Shown piece by piece: positions 44,859 to 58,181 of a stretch of DNA of 64,000 nt. This DNA comes from Archilochus colubris (taxonomy: Eukaryota; Chordata; Aves; Apodiformes; Trochilidae): NCBI GenBank assembly GCA_023079485.1, contig CM041083.1:174895480-174959479 (forward strand), in the 5' to 3' direction. The position numbers and the translations under genes are program-made. The notes below the pieces were generated by a model, which saw nothing but the letters and a program-made list of their open reading frames with translations, did no database searches and had not been told where the DNA came from. Numbering within the stretch: the first letter of the stretch is position 1; the number at the start of each line of letters is the position of its first letter.

Positions 44859-46458
44859 TGCTGGAGAACAGTGTGTGTTTGGAAAGCCTTCTCAAGGGGT
44901 TAGCTTTGTAACTGATCTAGAGGGAATCCAAAACATCCACTTTCTCTTTTGGGATTTTTTACTGTAAATAAGGGATTAGCTCTGTTGGATTCTGAATGCC
45001 TCCCAGTTCTGCTCCAATGGTGAAGATGTAACTATTTTCATGGATTCAGGATGCAATTGAACTCCCACTAATTGAAATGGTTAAGCACATACCTTAGATA
45101 TGCTGCTGAATCATTGTTCAAAACAGAAGTGAAAAACATGAACTAGTCTAAAATTTCTAAAGCAGGCTGAACAAAGAACGACTGCATAAAAATTATTCAA
45201 ATAATTCCTCTTCTTCCACAAAATACCAATCCCTAAAAGTTGTTCACAAAAGGACTGACTTTGATTAATCTCTTTACTGAAACTACTGGTAGAGAATATA
45301 TGTTGAATTTTCATCTTTTTCTATAGTCTGCCTTAAGTCTTTTAGGTATATGTTGCTTTTAATGTTGATATCATAGCAAATTTAAACTAATTTTAATGTA
45401 AATCCTAAAAATTCTAAACATTTGTTTTTTTAAGCTTATGCTCATTTATTCTGCAAAACTTTGTAAGATTTTTGTCCTGACTAAAAATAAATATCTCAAA
45501 ACATTTCCACAGGATAAGAAAGTGTTTTTTTGCTCTGCTCAGAGTCTTATAAATGGTTCAGTATTTACTGATGTAGAACAAATACAAAACAGGGTTCACC
45601 AAATCACTTTAGCTAATACTTGCTTCTGACAAGTCACAGTCTAGAATTTGATTAGTCTAATTTTAAAGTAGATATTAAAAATATCTCATATGCAGCCTCG
45701 ATTCTTCCATGAGGCCAAGAGGTTTAAATGACAGTAACGGTGGGCTACAAGTTCAATAACAGTTCATTAAACATAAAACTATATATACATTAATCAGACA
45801 TATTTATACACTAATATACTCACAAAGTAAAGGCTTTATAACACTTGGTCTACATAAATACCAAATATACAGTATTATGGAACTGCAAAATCTTGTGATA
45901 TTCACAGTTCAGCCAGACAGATTTATATGATAACAATGACCAAAAGATCTGAGCTAGATCCCATCAATACAGCTTATATGGAAAGATTTCTTCATATACT
46001 GAAGTGACACAAGTATCTGTTCCCTAGAAAGTATATTTTCTAATTAGTACAGGGTATTTTCAATACAAATCAGAACTGATAATGTTTTCTTTCCAGAAAT
46101 GCATCCTCTCATTGAAAGTCAATGGGCGATAGGGACTCAAACTCTTTTTAGCTTCTTAGTCTGCATGCAACACCGAAAAAACCCCAAGAGACAGACATAA
46201 AAATTATGACCGTGAGCATTTTTAAGGGGAGGGATACATGAAAAATAATAAGCTGAAGCTATGGTGAATGCACTCGATTTTAACCAATATTTGTGGTCAA
46301 GCAGTCACCAACAGGCTGATGTTTGGAAGGCAGACTGCTAAGAAACTCTTGTTTGCAGCAGACATGTCAGACTTGTAATACGGAATTTGCAGGATGTCAG
46401 CAAATGAAACAGAGAAAAGACTTTATTTGGCCTTGACACTGTTTCTAAGGAGGAGGAC

Positions 46459-46488
46459 CAAAAAACAAAACAAAACAAAACAAAAAAC
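46459..46488. repeat. (AAAAC)n simple repeat
   Basis: Three to four AAAAC-type units run in tandem within an A/C-rich stretch. Confidence 0.85.
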
Positions 46489-48189
46489 ATTTGCTAGGCA
46501 CTCACCTGTGATTATTTTAAACTAATCAGCAGATAGCAACCATTGCCAATAGTCTTTATTTGAAAGCAGTAAGACACAAGAGAGTGAAATGGTGAAATAT
46601 TTGGGAGTTTATCCTCCCCTCCTGAGAACTAACTCATTCAAACAGATTCAAGAGAAGCAGGACAAAACCAAGAGGATGGATATGAGAGGAAGCATTTGAA
46701 ATGGAACAGCTTACAGCTACTGACCATAATGTCCCAGCAGACCCAGAAAACAGAGGGTATCAGGAGGTAGGGGTGTCCATAGACTGCTCTGTTAGCAGCA
46801 CTTGGTTCTCAGAAGTCTTTGTTCTTATTGTAGAGATAAGTCCTTAGTTTCAAATTATGCTCTATGCTATTACATATTGGATGAATAAAGATCACTGCTT
46901 CTCAAAAGAAAAAAAAATACAAGCAAATTAAAGTTACAGTAAATAACCACTACTGGCAAAACACAGCATATTTTTTTCTCAGGCCTCAGTGTACAGGAGC
47001 ATAATCAACTGGCTCCCCTTCCACACAAGATGAAGATAGGAGACCTCACACTAATGGGCAGGATTCATGTAAGAAAATTTTATCACTTAAAAGACACATG
47101 TTTAATCTAAACCAGCTGTCTAGGCACAATGAATGGGAAGAAAGGCATCTTTAGGAACTGCAGGTACATCTGATATGATCAGCTGGATTATCCCCTGGAA
47201 AGATTTGTCCTACTGCACTGAATATAAAGGGATAGTATTCCTCCCACCAGTCTAAATAATCTGCTTTTAGACACCTAACAACTGAGGATGTGATTTTCAT
47301 GTGTGTACAAAGGAAGGTCAAAGACACTAGTATGAAACTGCAATATGGTAAATTTGCAAATTCAAACTCTTTTAAGAAGTAATTGTTGGACTATTTAAAA
47401 ATAAAACCAAAAATTGTATTTGGTTTAGAAGAATTATTCTCTTATTAAATAGTTATTTCTGTGCTTTTATAAAGTAATTACAACTTTGTGTAGTCACAAA
47501 ATTAGCATCAGAAAAATAATGCAAGCTTCCCTTTGAGTAGGAACAAAGAAAACTCAAACACCACACACACTCAGTCATGCCTGTCATTAAACAAAGCCCA
47601 TATTACCTAAAGCAGAATACCTTTTTTCCTAAGGAACCACACCCTGCACATCCCTCTAAAAAACCAAAACAAAACAACACACCATCTGGATTAGTAAGGC
47701 TTCATGCATGCGTGGCCTGCAGCAGTAAGTAAATTTATTAGATCTCTGGCAACACATTCTTAAAATAAACTTAATAGTCTTCAGGTCTCTGCTTACTAAT
47801 TTCTTTTGTGGCGCCAGACAACTTCTCCCCAAAACCAGGCTCCAGCTGGATTGAAGCAAGGTTCATTGCCTTGTCTCAGAGAATAACGGGCTTAGCTGAT
47901 ACTTTAGTTACTGTCCAACAGGGGACTTTCTTCTGCTTTATACCTTGAAAGCAATGCTACACACATATTGGCTTGTAGGAAAACTTGGGTCGTTTAAAAC
48001 CTGAACAGAAAAAGAGCTAAATGTGAGGGTTCTGGGGTATCCTCAGTCTCACACTTGAAAGCAATGAGAAGTAAAAAACTTTTCAATAGAATAGGAGCCA
48101 GGAGAAATATACTTAATCAAAATATTATTTCACTTCACATTGTACCATTTTAAGAAACTCCTTTTTTTTTTTTTTCCTGGGAAAACAAT

Positions 48190-48769
48190 ATGTAGACCTG
48201 TCACCAGCAGGTCCAAGGAAGGGATTCTGCCCCTGTACTCAGCCCTGGTGAGGCCACACCTCGAGTCCTGTGTCCAGTTCTGGGCCCCTCAGTTTAGGAA
48301 GGATATCGAGGTCCTGGAGCAGGTCCAAAGGAGGGCAACCAGGCTGGTGAAGGGACTTAAGCACATATCCTATGAGGAGAGGCTGAGGGAGCTGAGGCTG
48401 TTCAGCCTGGAGAAGAGGAGGCTCCAAGGAGACCTCATCACTCTCTACAACTCCCTGAAAGGAGGGGGTAGCCAGGTGGGGGTTGGTCTCTTTTCCCAGG
48501 CAACTCTCAGCAAGACAAGAGGGCACAGTCTTAAGTTGTGCCAGGGAAGGTTTAGGTTGGACATTAGAAAGAATTTCTTTCCAGAGAGGGTGATCAGACA
48601 TTGGAATGGGCTGCCCAGGGAAGTAGTGGATTCTCAGTCCCTGGAGATATTTAAAAAGAGACTGGATGTGGCACTCAGTGCCATGGTCTGGTAACTGCAG
48701 CAGTAGTGGATCAAGGGTTGGACTTGATGATCTCTGAGGTCCCTTCCAACCCAGTCGATTCTATGATAT
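48190..48769 (+). mobile_element. CR1 LINE, 5'-truncated, well preserved, antisense to FREM2
   Basis: An open frame at 48140-48694 reads straight through the C-terminal part of CR1 ORF2: [60 protein letters not shown], and [18 protein letters not shown] before the stop. The 3' untranslated end follows (TTGGACTTGATGATCTCTGA, CCCTTCCAACC) and finishes TTCTATGATA. The intact frame marks this as the youngest CR1 here. The catalytic core is missing because of 5' truncation, so it cannot move on its own. Confidence 0.95.
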
Positions 48770-50362
48770 ACCAATTTCACTTTCTTTAAATCAGATTTTA
48801 AATTTAGACCCTGCTATTGCAAACTTCTTCATATGTGCCTTATATTTCAATGCTTCAACATCATTCCCGTGCTTAAACCTGGGGTGCATGAGGGAGTGCC
48901 ATGGGAAGCCTCTTACTTTTGATAATGAATTGGTATTCCTGTAAATTTGCAAATTTCCCTTGAAGAAGCATTTGACCTTTTTAACTCTGTTGAACACTGT
49001 CTTTGCAGAGAATTCCTCTCCATTTCAGACTCATAAATCTCCAATTTTATGACCTTAAGAAGAAAATGTAAGCAAGAGGAATTAAATAGGCTGTTATTTG
49101 TAACACTCATTCTAAAAAAAGGAAACAGACTTTCCATTTTATCAGCTGTATTTCTTACTGTAATCACTGAAAACTATTCCTTTAAATCCATGTCAAAGTG
49201 ATTGAACTGTTCTTTATTAAGAATTCTCTTCCACAGGCTTGAGTTTTGCTTTCTTTTCTTTTCTGGCAATGCAACAAATAAAATGCCCGACTGACTGAAA
49301 GAGAACAAATGTAAGGCAGGTTCACTTAACATTTACTTTTAATTAATTTCAGAGTAATTGTAGCAGGTAATCTCAAATACTTAACTTTTAATATTATTAG
49401 ACTAGAGAAACTGCTATGTGGTGCCTTTGATCCTTTTTAAGCTATGCCAAAGCTATAACCTTTTGCAGGTGATTCAGTCTTTCTCAGCAAGGGCAGAGTA
49501 AAAAAACTGAAAACACACAAAAGTATTGATATGGACAAGGACAAAAAAAGGGTTCCCTTTCAAATCACTGAGACTTTGCCTTGAGACAAGTCTTGTAAAG
49601 AGCTTCTCAAAGACATTAGTTATGCTCAGGAAAAAGAAATATTTTTGCACTTATGCATTAATTTTTTATATAAAAACAAGGTTTTTAGTGTAACTTGAAG
49701 CCTGTCCCGTGGAACATAACTGAATACTCCTGTGGCAGTGGAAATTAGCAAAAGAAAAATCACACCTTTAAAATTCAATTTATGTTTTTAGCACACACCA
49801 GATTTTAAGAACTAATGAGTTTATGCATGGTTAACATTTACTGTCTGAAAAGAGATTACTGTTTTAGATATTACTCATTGTCTTAATGTACTAGCAGAAT
49901 ACTGTAATGTCTTGATACGTGAGGAGACATAATTACATAAAAATCCCTTAATTTGTAATAGGTTTGGCAAGAGTTTTTTAGAAAATTACATACTGATCCT
50001 CAAATACCACGGGGTGTTTTTTGAAATACCAAGTTGAAGTTTATTTGGCATCAGTCATGCTTTTGGAAAATTGTTGGTCAAGATTTCCACATCCTTTGTC
50101 CCACAGGTATTCAGAAATTAAAATCCTTCAGCTTTTTCCTAAGGACCAGGGAGGCAATGTTTTTTGTCTCTTGAGTCCAGCTCCCACTGAACCTGTTGGC
50201 CGGTGCACACAGGCAGGTGAAGGCCCAGGTATCCGTGGTCTCAAGTTTTCTTTTTTTTGCCTTAGATGTTGTGCAGAAATGCGTGGAGGTGCAATCACTG
50301 CAGTTTTAAAATGCCAGATAAGCATAAACATTTCCCAATTTTAAAGGAAGGTGTCTCCCACC

Positions 50363-50384
50363 TTTTTTTTTTTTTTTTTTTTTT
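50363..50384. repeat. Run of 22 T between short direct repeats
   Basis: The T tract is flanked on each side by AAAGGAAG (left copy about 50343-50350, right copy 50385-50392), about 34 nt apart. This could be a small insertion with its target duplication, or slippage. Confidence 0.6.
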
Positions 50385-50557
50385 AAAGGAAGCTGCATAG
50401 CACTCACCTGTTGGGACATGACCTCAGCCTCCTGCAGCTGATAACATCACTGACACAGAAACCAGAGTGGTTCCTCAGGCTGCAGCACAACTGGGGGTGT
50501 TTGGGAAGCTGCTGGGAGAACTCCTCTCACCTCAGCCTGCAGCAATCTGCACCATGT

Positions 50558-50584
50558 TGATGACACAGCGCTGAGCTGTCATCA
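50558..50584. promoter_or_regulatory. Inverted repeat TGATGACA...TGTCATCA
   Basis: Two perfect 8-bp arms (50558-50565 and 50577-50584) flank an 11-bp centre containing AGCGCT. It sits in a patch that is more GC-rich than its surroundings (50400-50620). TGA-type half sites can bind bZIP factors, but a regulatory role is only inferred. Confidence 0.2.
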
Positions 50585-50685
50585 CCTTCCTCCTCCTTTT
50601 GGCTGCGGGTGTTAAACTTGTTACATTCAAGTGATTTCATAGCAGCTCAAAATATTTATTTTCTTTCCCTCACTAAATCTGACAG

Positions 50686-50940
50686 TGCCCTTGCTGCCTG
50701 TTAAGATCCCTATTCGCAGTATGCAGTGACATGCTGGAGATGGTGGCCCAAGGGCTTAGGGAAGCTCATTCTGCTGAGAACATCAGAGAAGCCCCAGGGA
50801 CCATAATGATGAGCAGTGGATGCAGCAAAGGTGGGAGGCTCAAGGCAGAGGCAACAAACAATATGACAAAATTCATCATTCTCTCAGTGAGACTGATAGG
50901 ACATCCCAGACTGGATCAGTATGGGCAGACTGCCTGCCAG
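50686..50940 (+). ncRNA. Possible antisense exon (speculative)
   Basis: A plausible acceptor (TTTTCTTTCCCTCAC, then CTGACAG ending at 50685) and a donor that matches U1 perfectly (CAG|GTAAGTAT, 50938-50948) frame a 255-nt segment on the strand opposite FREM2. A plus-strand ORF starts at 50731 but runs through the donor, so coding is not implied. Splice-like pairs arise by chance in long introns; without transcripts this is weak. Confidence 0.15.
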
Positions 50941-51151
50941 GTAAGTATGGATGGCCACTGAAATCCTTGTAGCTAATGACTGCCATTGAGCTATCTGTGA
51001 AAGCCTCATCATATAGGAAGATGATTTCTGCCCTTAATGTCTTGCGAGGATACTTCTGTGCCTCCTTACCTTAATTTTAAAAGAAAATGAAGGACTTAGT
51101 AGGACTGAATAATGAGATGTGCATAAAGAGTTAGATACATAAATGAAAGAA

Positions 51152-51421
51152 TTACAGAATCATCCTGGTTGGAAAAGACCTTTGAGATCATCAACTCCAA
51201 ACATAACCTAACTCTACCAAGTCCAGTGCTTAAACCATGTCCCTAAGCACCCCATCTACATGTCTTTTAAACACCTCCAGGGATGGTGATTCAATCACTT
51301 CTCTGGGCAGCCTGCTCCAGTTTTTAATAACCCCTTCTGTGAAGAATTTTCTTCAAATATCTAATCTAAGCCTTCACTGCCACAACTTCAGGCCATTTTC
51401 TCTCATCCTATCACTTATTAC
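51152..51421 (-). mobile_element. CR1 LINE, 3' fragment
   Basis: The plus strand reads ACAGAATCATCCTGGTTGG, AAAAGACCTTTGAGATCATC and TTAAACCATGTCCCTAAGCA. These are the reverse complement of a CR1 subfamily whose 3' end differs from the other copies here. TCTGGGCAGCCTGCTCCAG and AGAATTTTCTTCAAATATCT are coding remnants. It is diverged and inactive. Confidence 0.9.
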
Positions 51422-54400
51422 TATGAAGAGACTGTGAAATAACACTGACTAGATTTTTTTCTCTGTTCTACAGGAATAAATAGGTGTGGATGTCAATTGA
51501 TTTAATATCAGAAGATGGTATGACAGAAGTGTAAATGTTAACACTGATAGCTATGAATTATATAAATTATCACTGATTACTGGGCCACTGTTTCACACAT
51601 CTGTAAAGATGTACATTTGAGCCCAGATATGAAAGCTGAGTGACCAGCTACTCTAGGCTGAAAGTCATCCACTGATACTCTTGTGCAAAACAATCCATGC
51701 TGCATAAATGGACACATATTAAAGAAAAATAGGGCAGTGATTCCTTATCTGTTTAGAGATAAATCTGAAAAGTTATGATACAGAATAGTTTCAATCAGTC
51801 TAATATTTGCACAAGTATCTTTAGTCATACAAACACCCACACCCTTGTTAAATAAGGTCCTTGTCTTCCTACCTGCTTTCAGCTTCCCTGTGCTAGAGGA
51901 ACTCTCCTGTTTTTACCTGGGTCTACTGGTCAGTCTTACCTTGCCAGTCAGAAGGGTGGACTCCAGCTTTAAGCTTTCCAAAGGAGTGCCTACTATGTTA
52001 CCTACTTAGGAAAATCATTTGTCTATCTATGCCTCCATTTCCTGTCTTTTAAAGAAGGAAAATATTACAAATATTGTTTGTAAAGTCCAAAAGATAAATG
52101 TGGAATAAACAGATAAAGTCCAAATTAAAAATGGAATAAATAGCAAATAACCTGGCCTTTATATTTAAACTGCATTTCCATCCCTTTCTCTGCCCCACAC
52201 TAGCAAGTAAAGTTTTATCAGCTGAATGTGTTTTATCTGTTCAGGTTACTAGCAAGAGTTTTTCCACCTATTCTAGCATAATTATCTTTTAATATTTCTA
52301 GTTATTCTTTAGGTATCTTTCATATCAGCAGAGGAGAAGGCAGCAGTATAATAACCTTACTGTCTCTCACTCTGATTTTAACATTTTCAAGTCCAAACTC
52401 ACCTAGTCTTCTCCAGCAAGTTTCACATCAGGAATGATCTGGAATGTATCTTCTGTTTAACTCTGTAGGAAATATACCTGAAAAGAATCTTTCAGATTGC
52501 TGCGTCCTGTTCCCTATTGCAACAGAAAGCTTCATCACTATTCCACATCAAGAGGCTTCCTGCCCTCCTCTTCACCTCACATGGTGGAGCCCTTCAAAAA
52601 CTGTTGACTGAAACTGTGCTGCAGTCCAGCAGGTCCCACAGTAAGACTTGTTCTCTTGAAATGTTTAAGCTAAAATGCTTAAGCATGTTCTGATCTTGAA
52701 AAGTCTGTTTCTGAATATATTTCTAATCCTTTGGACATTGTTCTGATCTCGTGCTATGAAATTCACATATGTTATACACTCTTTAGCTGCTGAAATACGA
52801 GCAACAGCTTTGTTCTTCACATACTCATTGAATAGTTTCTTGAAAGGACAGTGAGCCTAATGCAGTCTAACATAACCATGAGAAAGCATTTTCTTTTCAC
52901 TTTCTAGTTAATGAGCAACTTTCAGGGTAACTTTTAATAAAAGTCCTTATGTTAGAGAACATGGTAGGGAAGAATGAAATGAAACTTGAGAGGGTACTGT
53001 CTCAAAAACTACCTGTTCAATGCAGATGTATTTGCTCAATTCTGTGTTTACAATAGGGGCCTATATTGTAGTCTCCCTGTTCTTTTATTGACAGGTATTT
53101 CAGACTACAGTCTACCTTGGCACATGAACACAGTATCTCCATCCTTTTAGAGCCCTGCAGACAAGCTCCAACTGAGCTGGTACATCTTTGTGAAGCAAGG
53201 GGAAACACCACAGGGCTCAAACCTCCCAGAATCAAAGCTCTACCAGTGGGATTCTCTGCTTAGCCTGCTCAGTCCTGCTAATTGCTTATTCCTGAGACAG
53301 TTCATTAATCTCTGTCTTAAGGAGATCAGTAAGGGACTGTATTACTCTGTGGATGGAAAAGATTTATTTATGGCTAGCAGGAAATAAATGAAGAGGGTAG
53401 ATTTTATCTTAGGCTCTCTATTTTTCCACAATGCACCGTTGTATACACTTGTATGCTGTATACACTTGTCTCTCTCTTTCCTACTCACATGTGGTCATAG
53501 AAACTATTTTCTCTATGGTCTATCATCATATGCCCTTCTTGTGATAAATAAAGTAACTGCTTATGCAGAGAGATAATACAGGCCAAGTCTTCCAGCATTT
53601 ATTTTGAAGGTTTCTTCTAATGTTATTCAACAGCTAGGGACAAGGAGGGGTGCCAGCAATACGTGTCAGATAAATGTCACAGCCAGTTTTCACACCAGTG
53701 TCCCCACAGGGCAGTTTTCCCTGAATCACATTTTGACAAACAGAAGAACATCAGTTATTTAAATGTATTGGAGAGTAAGGTGGAAAACCTCATGGCATTA
53801 CAGTGGGCCTGAAGTTCTATTCATATTATGGTTCAAATTTTTCTTCCCAGGAAATCTTGGAGCAGAGCCATTCAAAAAATGCTGGAGAGCAAGACTGGGA
53901 CAGTATGCAGGATGGAAAAGTTATAACCTTTTAGGTTAATTTTTTGGTCTTACCAAGTATGCAACAAATCCGAATTAAACAAATGTCATGTAGAAGTACA
54001 TGGAAGTTTCTCTTAACAAAATATTGATTTGCACTACACACAAGCATTACCCACAGATGCTGGAAGTATTCCAGAATAACATTCAAAGGTTAAGCACATC
54101 CATTTATGGCTGTAATATATTTCAACATTAAAACGAACGTGGTCTTTTCTTCAATCCTACAGTGATGACAGGCTGGCTTTCTAACACCAGCTTTCCACTG
54201 TCTGAGTACTAATACATTAACTGCAAAAGCCTCATTGACAAAAAGCCTGGAGTATCTAGAGAAGAGTATTGTGCAGGCATAGCAGAGGAAGCCAGACTTG
54301 GCTTGGGCAAGTCCATGAGCATCCAGACTGGAGTAAATCAGCAGAGAACTCCTTTCATCTTGAGTGATTCTGCCATTTGTGTAGTCTCGTACAAAAAGAG

Positions 54401-56716
54401 ATGGTGAAAAGAAGCTGTGGTGAAATCAGGGATCAGTGACAAAATAAAGGAATTTCATTAATAATACTGATCTGTTATACCCAGCACTTTTCATGAGTTC
54501 TGAAATAAATTTGTTCATATGTTTTAACTAGGTAGCTATTTGATACTCATAATCTGGCAAGAAGGAAGGTTGGCTTCATTTTAGCGAAGGAAAAGCACTC
54601 TACATTTCAGATCTAATGAGACCCTCTAATACATGTTTTCTCTGCCATATGCTTCCCAAAGATGGCATAGCTTCCACTGAAGATAATTTCATCTCACTGA
54701 AGGTCCTACCTGACACTTTTCACAAGCAACTACCCTGCAATTAACTATTAAGATCATTTGCCTCTTTTGTTCACATTGCCTGTTTAGTTCACTGTACTAT
54801 GCTTACAGTTTTAATACTCTCTTTAGAACTCTTATGCTTCACACATTTGATTGTCTTTCAGACTGACTCCAGATTTTACTTTCCTCCATAATTCTGTCTT
54901 GGTGTTGATCTGATAGAATTGATTTGGACTTGATTTAGAATGCAGCTTCCTCAGTAGCCTTCAACAGTATGCCAGAAGATCATTTTTCCAGAGAAGTAAA
55001 TCACAATAAAATGTGACATAAGAAAGAAGCGTTTGGGATGAAAATAAAACCATTTGAAAATACACAGTAATTTTGAGTAGAATTTAAAACAGCAGATTTC
55101 TATATCAGCTTTGGTGCCAAAAGGAAAGAAGGAGTAACTTAATACATCTCTGCCAAACGTAAATTTCTGCTTCTACCAAATCAGATTTGATCACAAAATA
55201 GTCCTCTTCACTTAGGGGCAAACTCACTGTTCTAGCAAACCCACTGTTTGCAAAACAGAATTTTTAAAACCACGAATAGTGCAGAAGTTTCTGTGAGCTA
55301 TTCCTGTGAATTCTGAAATGGTCACTACAATCTAGTATTTAATATTCTGGATCAGAATTTTTTTTTCTATGGCTGGCACACAAGGGAACCCCCATAATCA
55401 TCTATAAAGTAACTAAGCATCCTGTAGAAATTTTGTAAAACAAATTCTAAAGAAGGAATGATAATATAGCATGATGGAAAGAGAATTAAGGCCAAGATGC
55501 TGGTTAGATAAAAGTAAAAAAACTTCAACAGTGTTTTGAATTCTATGTCATTATCATCCAAAGATGATTTTATAAAGGACATACATAAACAAAGTATTTA
55601 TGAAATAAAAAGAGATAGATTTTTTTAAATGTTATTATCAGTTTTCCCAGCAATTTAAAGTCTCTGAATCAAAAACTAAGTGTGCATTTAAAGAAGCATC
55701 ATACATCAACAAAAAAAAACTATGACCAACGAGCATAATGTTTAAAAGCTATTATTCTGTTTTACAGTTTCAAGTTGACATATTATTTTTATCATGTCCT
55801 CCCATAAAGTGAGAATCTTCCAGTGAAACATTGTGAAATTTGAATTCTAGATAGCAAATTTTATGTTTTAAATATACTGAATTTAGCATGGCAAAATGAT
55901 CAGCTTCTCATAATAGGGAAAATATTTTGCATCCTTTTGTATTTCTTAGGAGCTGTTCCCAAACATTCAATCCCTCTTTCCACCATAATGACCCAACATG
56001 AGTGAGAGGCTGCAGGAGACACAGTGTCAGCGGATTTGCTTGAGTATTTTCCTACCTGCTGCAGAATTTAATCTCAGAAATGTTTAAGAAAGTTATATTT
56101 GAGTCAATACAGAAAACATTTTGACACTTCACAGTAAAGAAATTTAGTGTATACAGGTCAATAAGAGACCAGTATGTGAAAATGTTCTTTATCTCCTCAT
56201 GAAATCTAAATGGTGTGTCAAGCAAACAGCTTACAGTACTTCATTCTTTCAGAGACATAGTCAGCAAGGTATAAATCTTTTGACTGTAGTAAGTCTAATA
56301 TTTATATGCCTTGACCTTTGCCAGGCTATTACTATTAACAGAGATGAAAAATTATAAACATTTATGTTTTATAGAATAAAATACCTGCAATTGCCTCCAT
56401 TACTAGCTTTACAGAAGAATATTTCAAACACCAACAGTGAACTCAAGGTCATCATTCATTTTTACAGTCTGATTCTGCCCTATAGGCAGTGTGGAGTGGG
56501 ACAGCAAACAAAGCCATATGACATTAGCATCCATTAAGGATGATTTATGTGGAACATGGAGGATATCATTAATGCTAAAGAATTTTACACTTGATATGTA
56601 TAAAAGATTGAGATGGATTTTTTGACCATGCAGAATTAGATTTTTCATGTAGGTTTTGGGAAGAATCTCAATTTCTTACCAACAGTTATGTATCCAATAT
56701 TTTTAGGAATCATCAT

Positions 56717-56949
56717 ATCATAGAATCACTTTGGTTGGAAACAACCTTAGAGTTATCTACTCCCTTCCATGGGCAGGGACACCTCTCATCTAGACCAGGT
56801 TGCTCAAAGGGTCATCCAGCCTGGCTTTGAACATTTGCAGGAACGGGGCATCCACAACTTCCCTGGGCATTATGTTCCAGAGTCTCAGAACCCTTGTACT
56901 GAAGAACTTCTTCCTAACATCCAGTCTAAACCTATTCTCCTTCAGTTTA
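56717..56949 (-). mobile_element. CR1 LINE, 3' fragment
   Basis: The plus strand starts ATCATAGAATCACTTTGGTT, then TCTAGACCAGGTTGCTCAAA, CATCCACAACTTCCCTGGGC and AAGAACTTCTTCCTAACATC. It is a diverged reverse-complement CR1 3' end in FREM2 orientation. Confidence 0.9.
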
Positions 56950-58122
56950 ATTTATTTTTTTTTTAAGTTTTATTTTATTATCCTTCAGCCACATGCATTT
57001 CACCTGATTAACTTCTGCTAGCTTTCTTTGTACATCATTAGATTCATAAAGAAAATTGAAATTTATTTATTTCATGGAATACTCTTTAATATGAGATATG
57101 ACAGATCCAGGATGCAAATACATTCCTTCACTGCAAGTCTCTTTCTCTGTGTGCATGTATCTTAAGCAAGAGAATTAGGTATGTATCTGTAAGTCCCTAT
57201 AGATACACACACATAGAGAAAGGCTTATGTAGGAATGCACAGGGCCTGAGCACTTGATTAAAGTTAATTACATATATGGCATTCACTGCATTTTTAAGCT
57301 CAGTCTCCTTCTGCATCTTAGCTGAAGCAAACAGATTAAGAAGAAGACCTGGTCCATATTTTTATGCTGTTCTGCCACCACAGAACACCATGCATACCTG
57401 TATCAGATGCTCAGCAGTGAGACATACTTCATCACCATACACATGAAAAATATGCTCAAAGTACCATGCCTACAGAAATTTATCATTATAAAATGTTCAC
57501 ATTATGCATCAGGGTTTATTTTAATCTTACTGAAAATTCAAATTTTTATTAGTCATGGGAGAACCTATGTTAGAGGCTGAAGATTAATTAACTTCAGCTG
57601 TCTGAAATAAATCAAGAACCATAATAATAGTAACAATGATGCAAAGTGAAATATGCTGCAGATTGCCAGAGTCATATTTGAAGTACTAAGAGTTTCATTC
57701 TACTGGATTTCCATTACAATCCCTACAAGGAGTGATTCCAAGAGTGATTCCCCATGAACTGCAGTTACCCAGGACTGCAGCAGACTCCCACAGCTTCCAC
57801 AAAAGAAATCACTTTATAGAACTTCCCAAGATACATCATTAAAGCTTCCCATTTTGCCACTAAATCAAGACTGAGCACACTGCCCTGTAGTGAAAAAAGT
57901 ATATTGTTCCCTGTATAAAAGTATAATGTAACCATTTAAAGAGGCCACAAAGGTTCCAGCCTTAGCCAGCCAGCTACCCACTGTAAAGGTAAGAAATCAC
58001 TCCACAAAATAGAGATTTGGTGTCCAAACAGAAAAAGCACAAAAAAAAAAAAATTCTAACACTTTAAAAATTGATGTTCTTTACACACACAGCCACAGGT
58101 ATGCACTTAAAACACAAACATA

Positions 58123-58181
58123 CTCGATGATCTCTGAGGTCCCTTCCAACCCAGCCGATTCTATGATTCTATGATTCTATG
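58123..58181 (+). mobile_element. CR1 LINE, 3' tail only (young subfamily)
   Basis: CGATGATCTCTGAGGTCCCT, TCCAACCCAGCCGATTCTAT, then three GATTCTAT octamers. Apart from the extra octamers this matches the end of the 48190-48769 copy closely. Only about 60 bp were inserted. The bases before it do not look like a tRNA, so a SINE with a CR1 tail is not supported. Confidence 0.9.

Noticed and set aside
44713..44895. Minus-strand ORF of 60 codons
   Set aside because: It is mostly a run of phenylalanine produced by the 50-base homopolymer.
58123..58181. SINE with a CR1-derived tail
   Set aside because: The sequence just upstream has no tRNA-like A and B boxes, so a severely truncated CR1 is enough.
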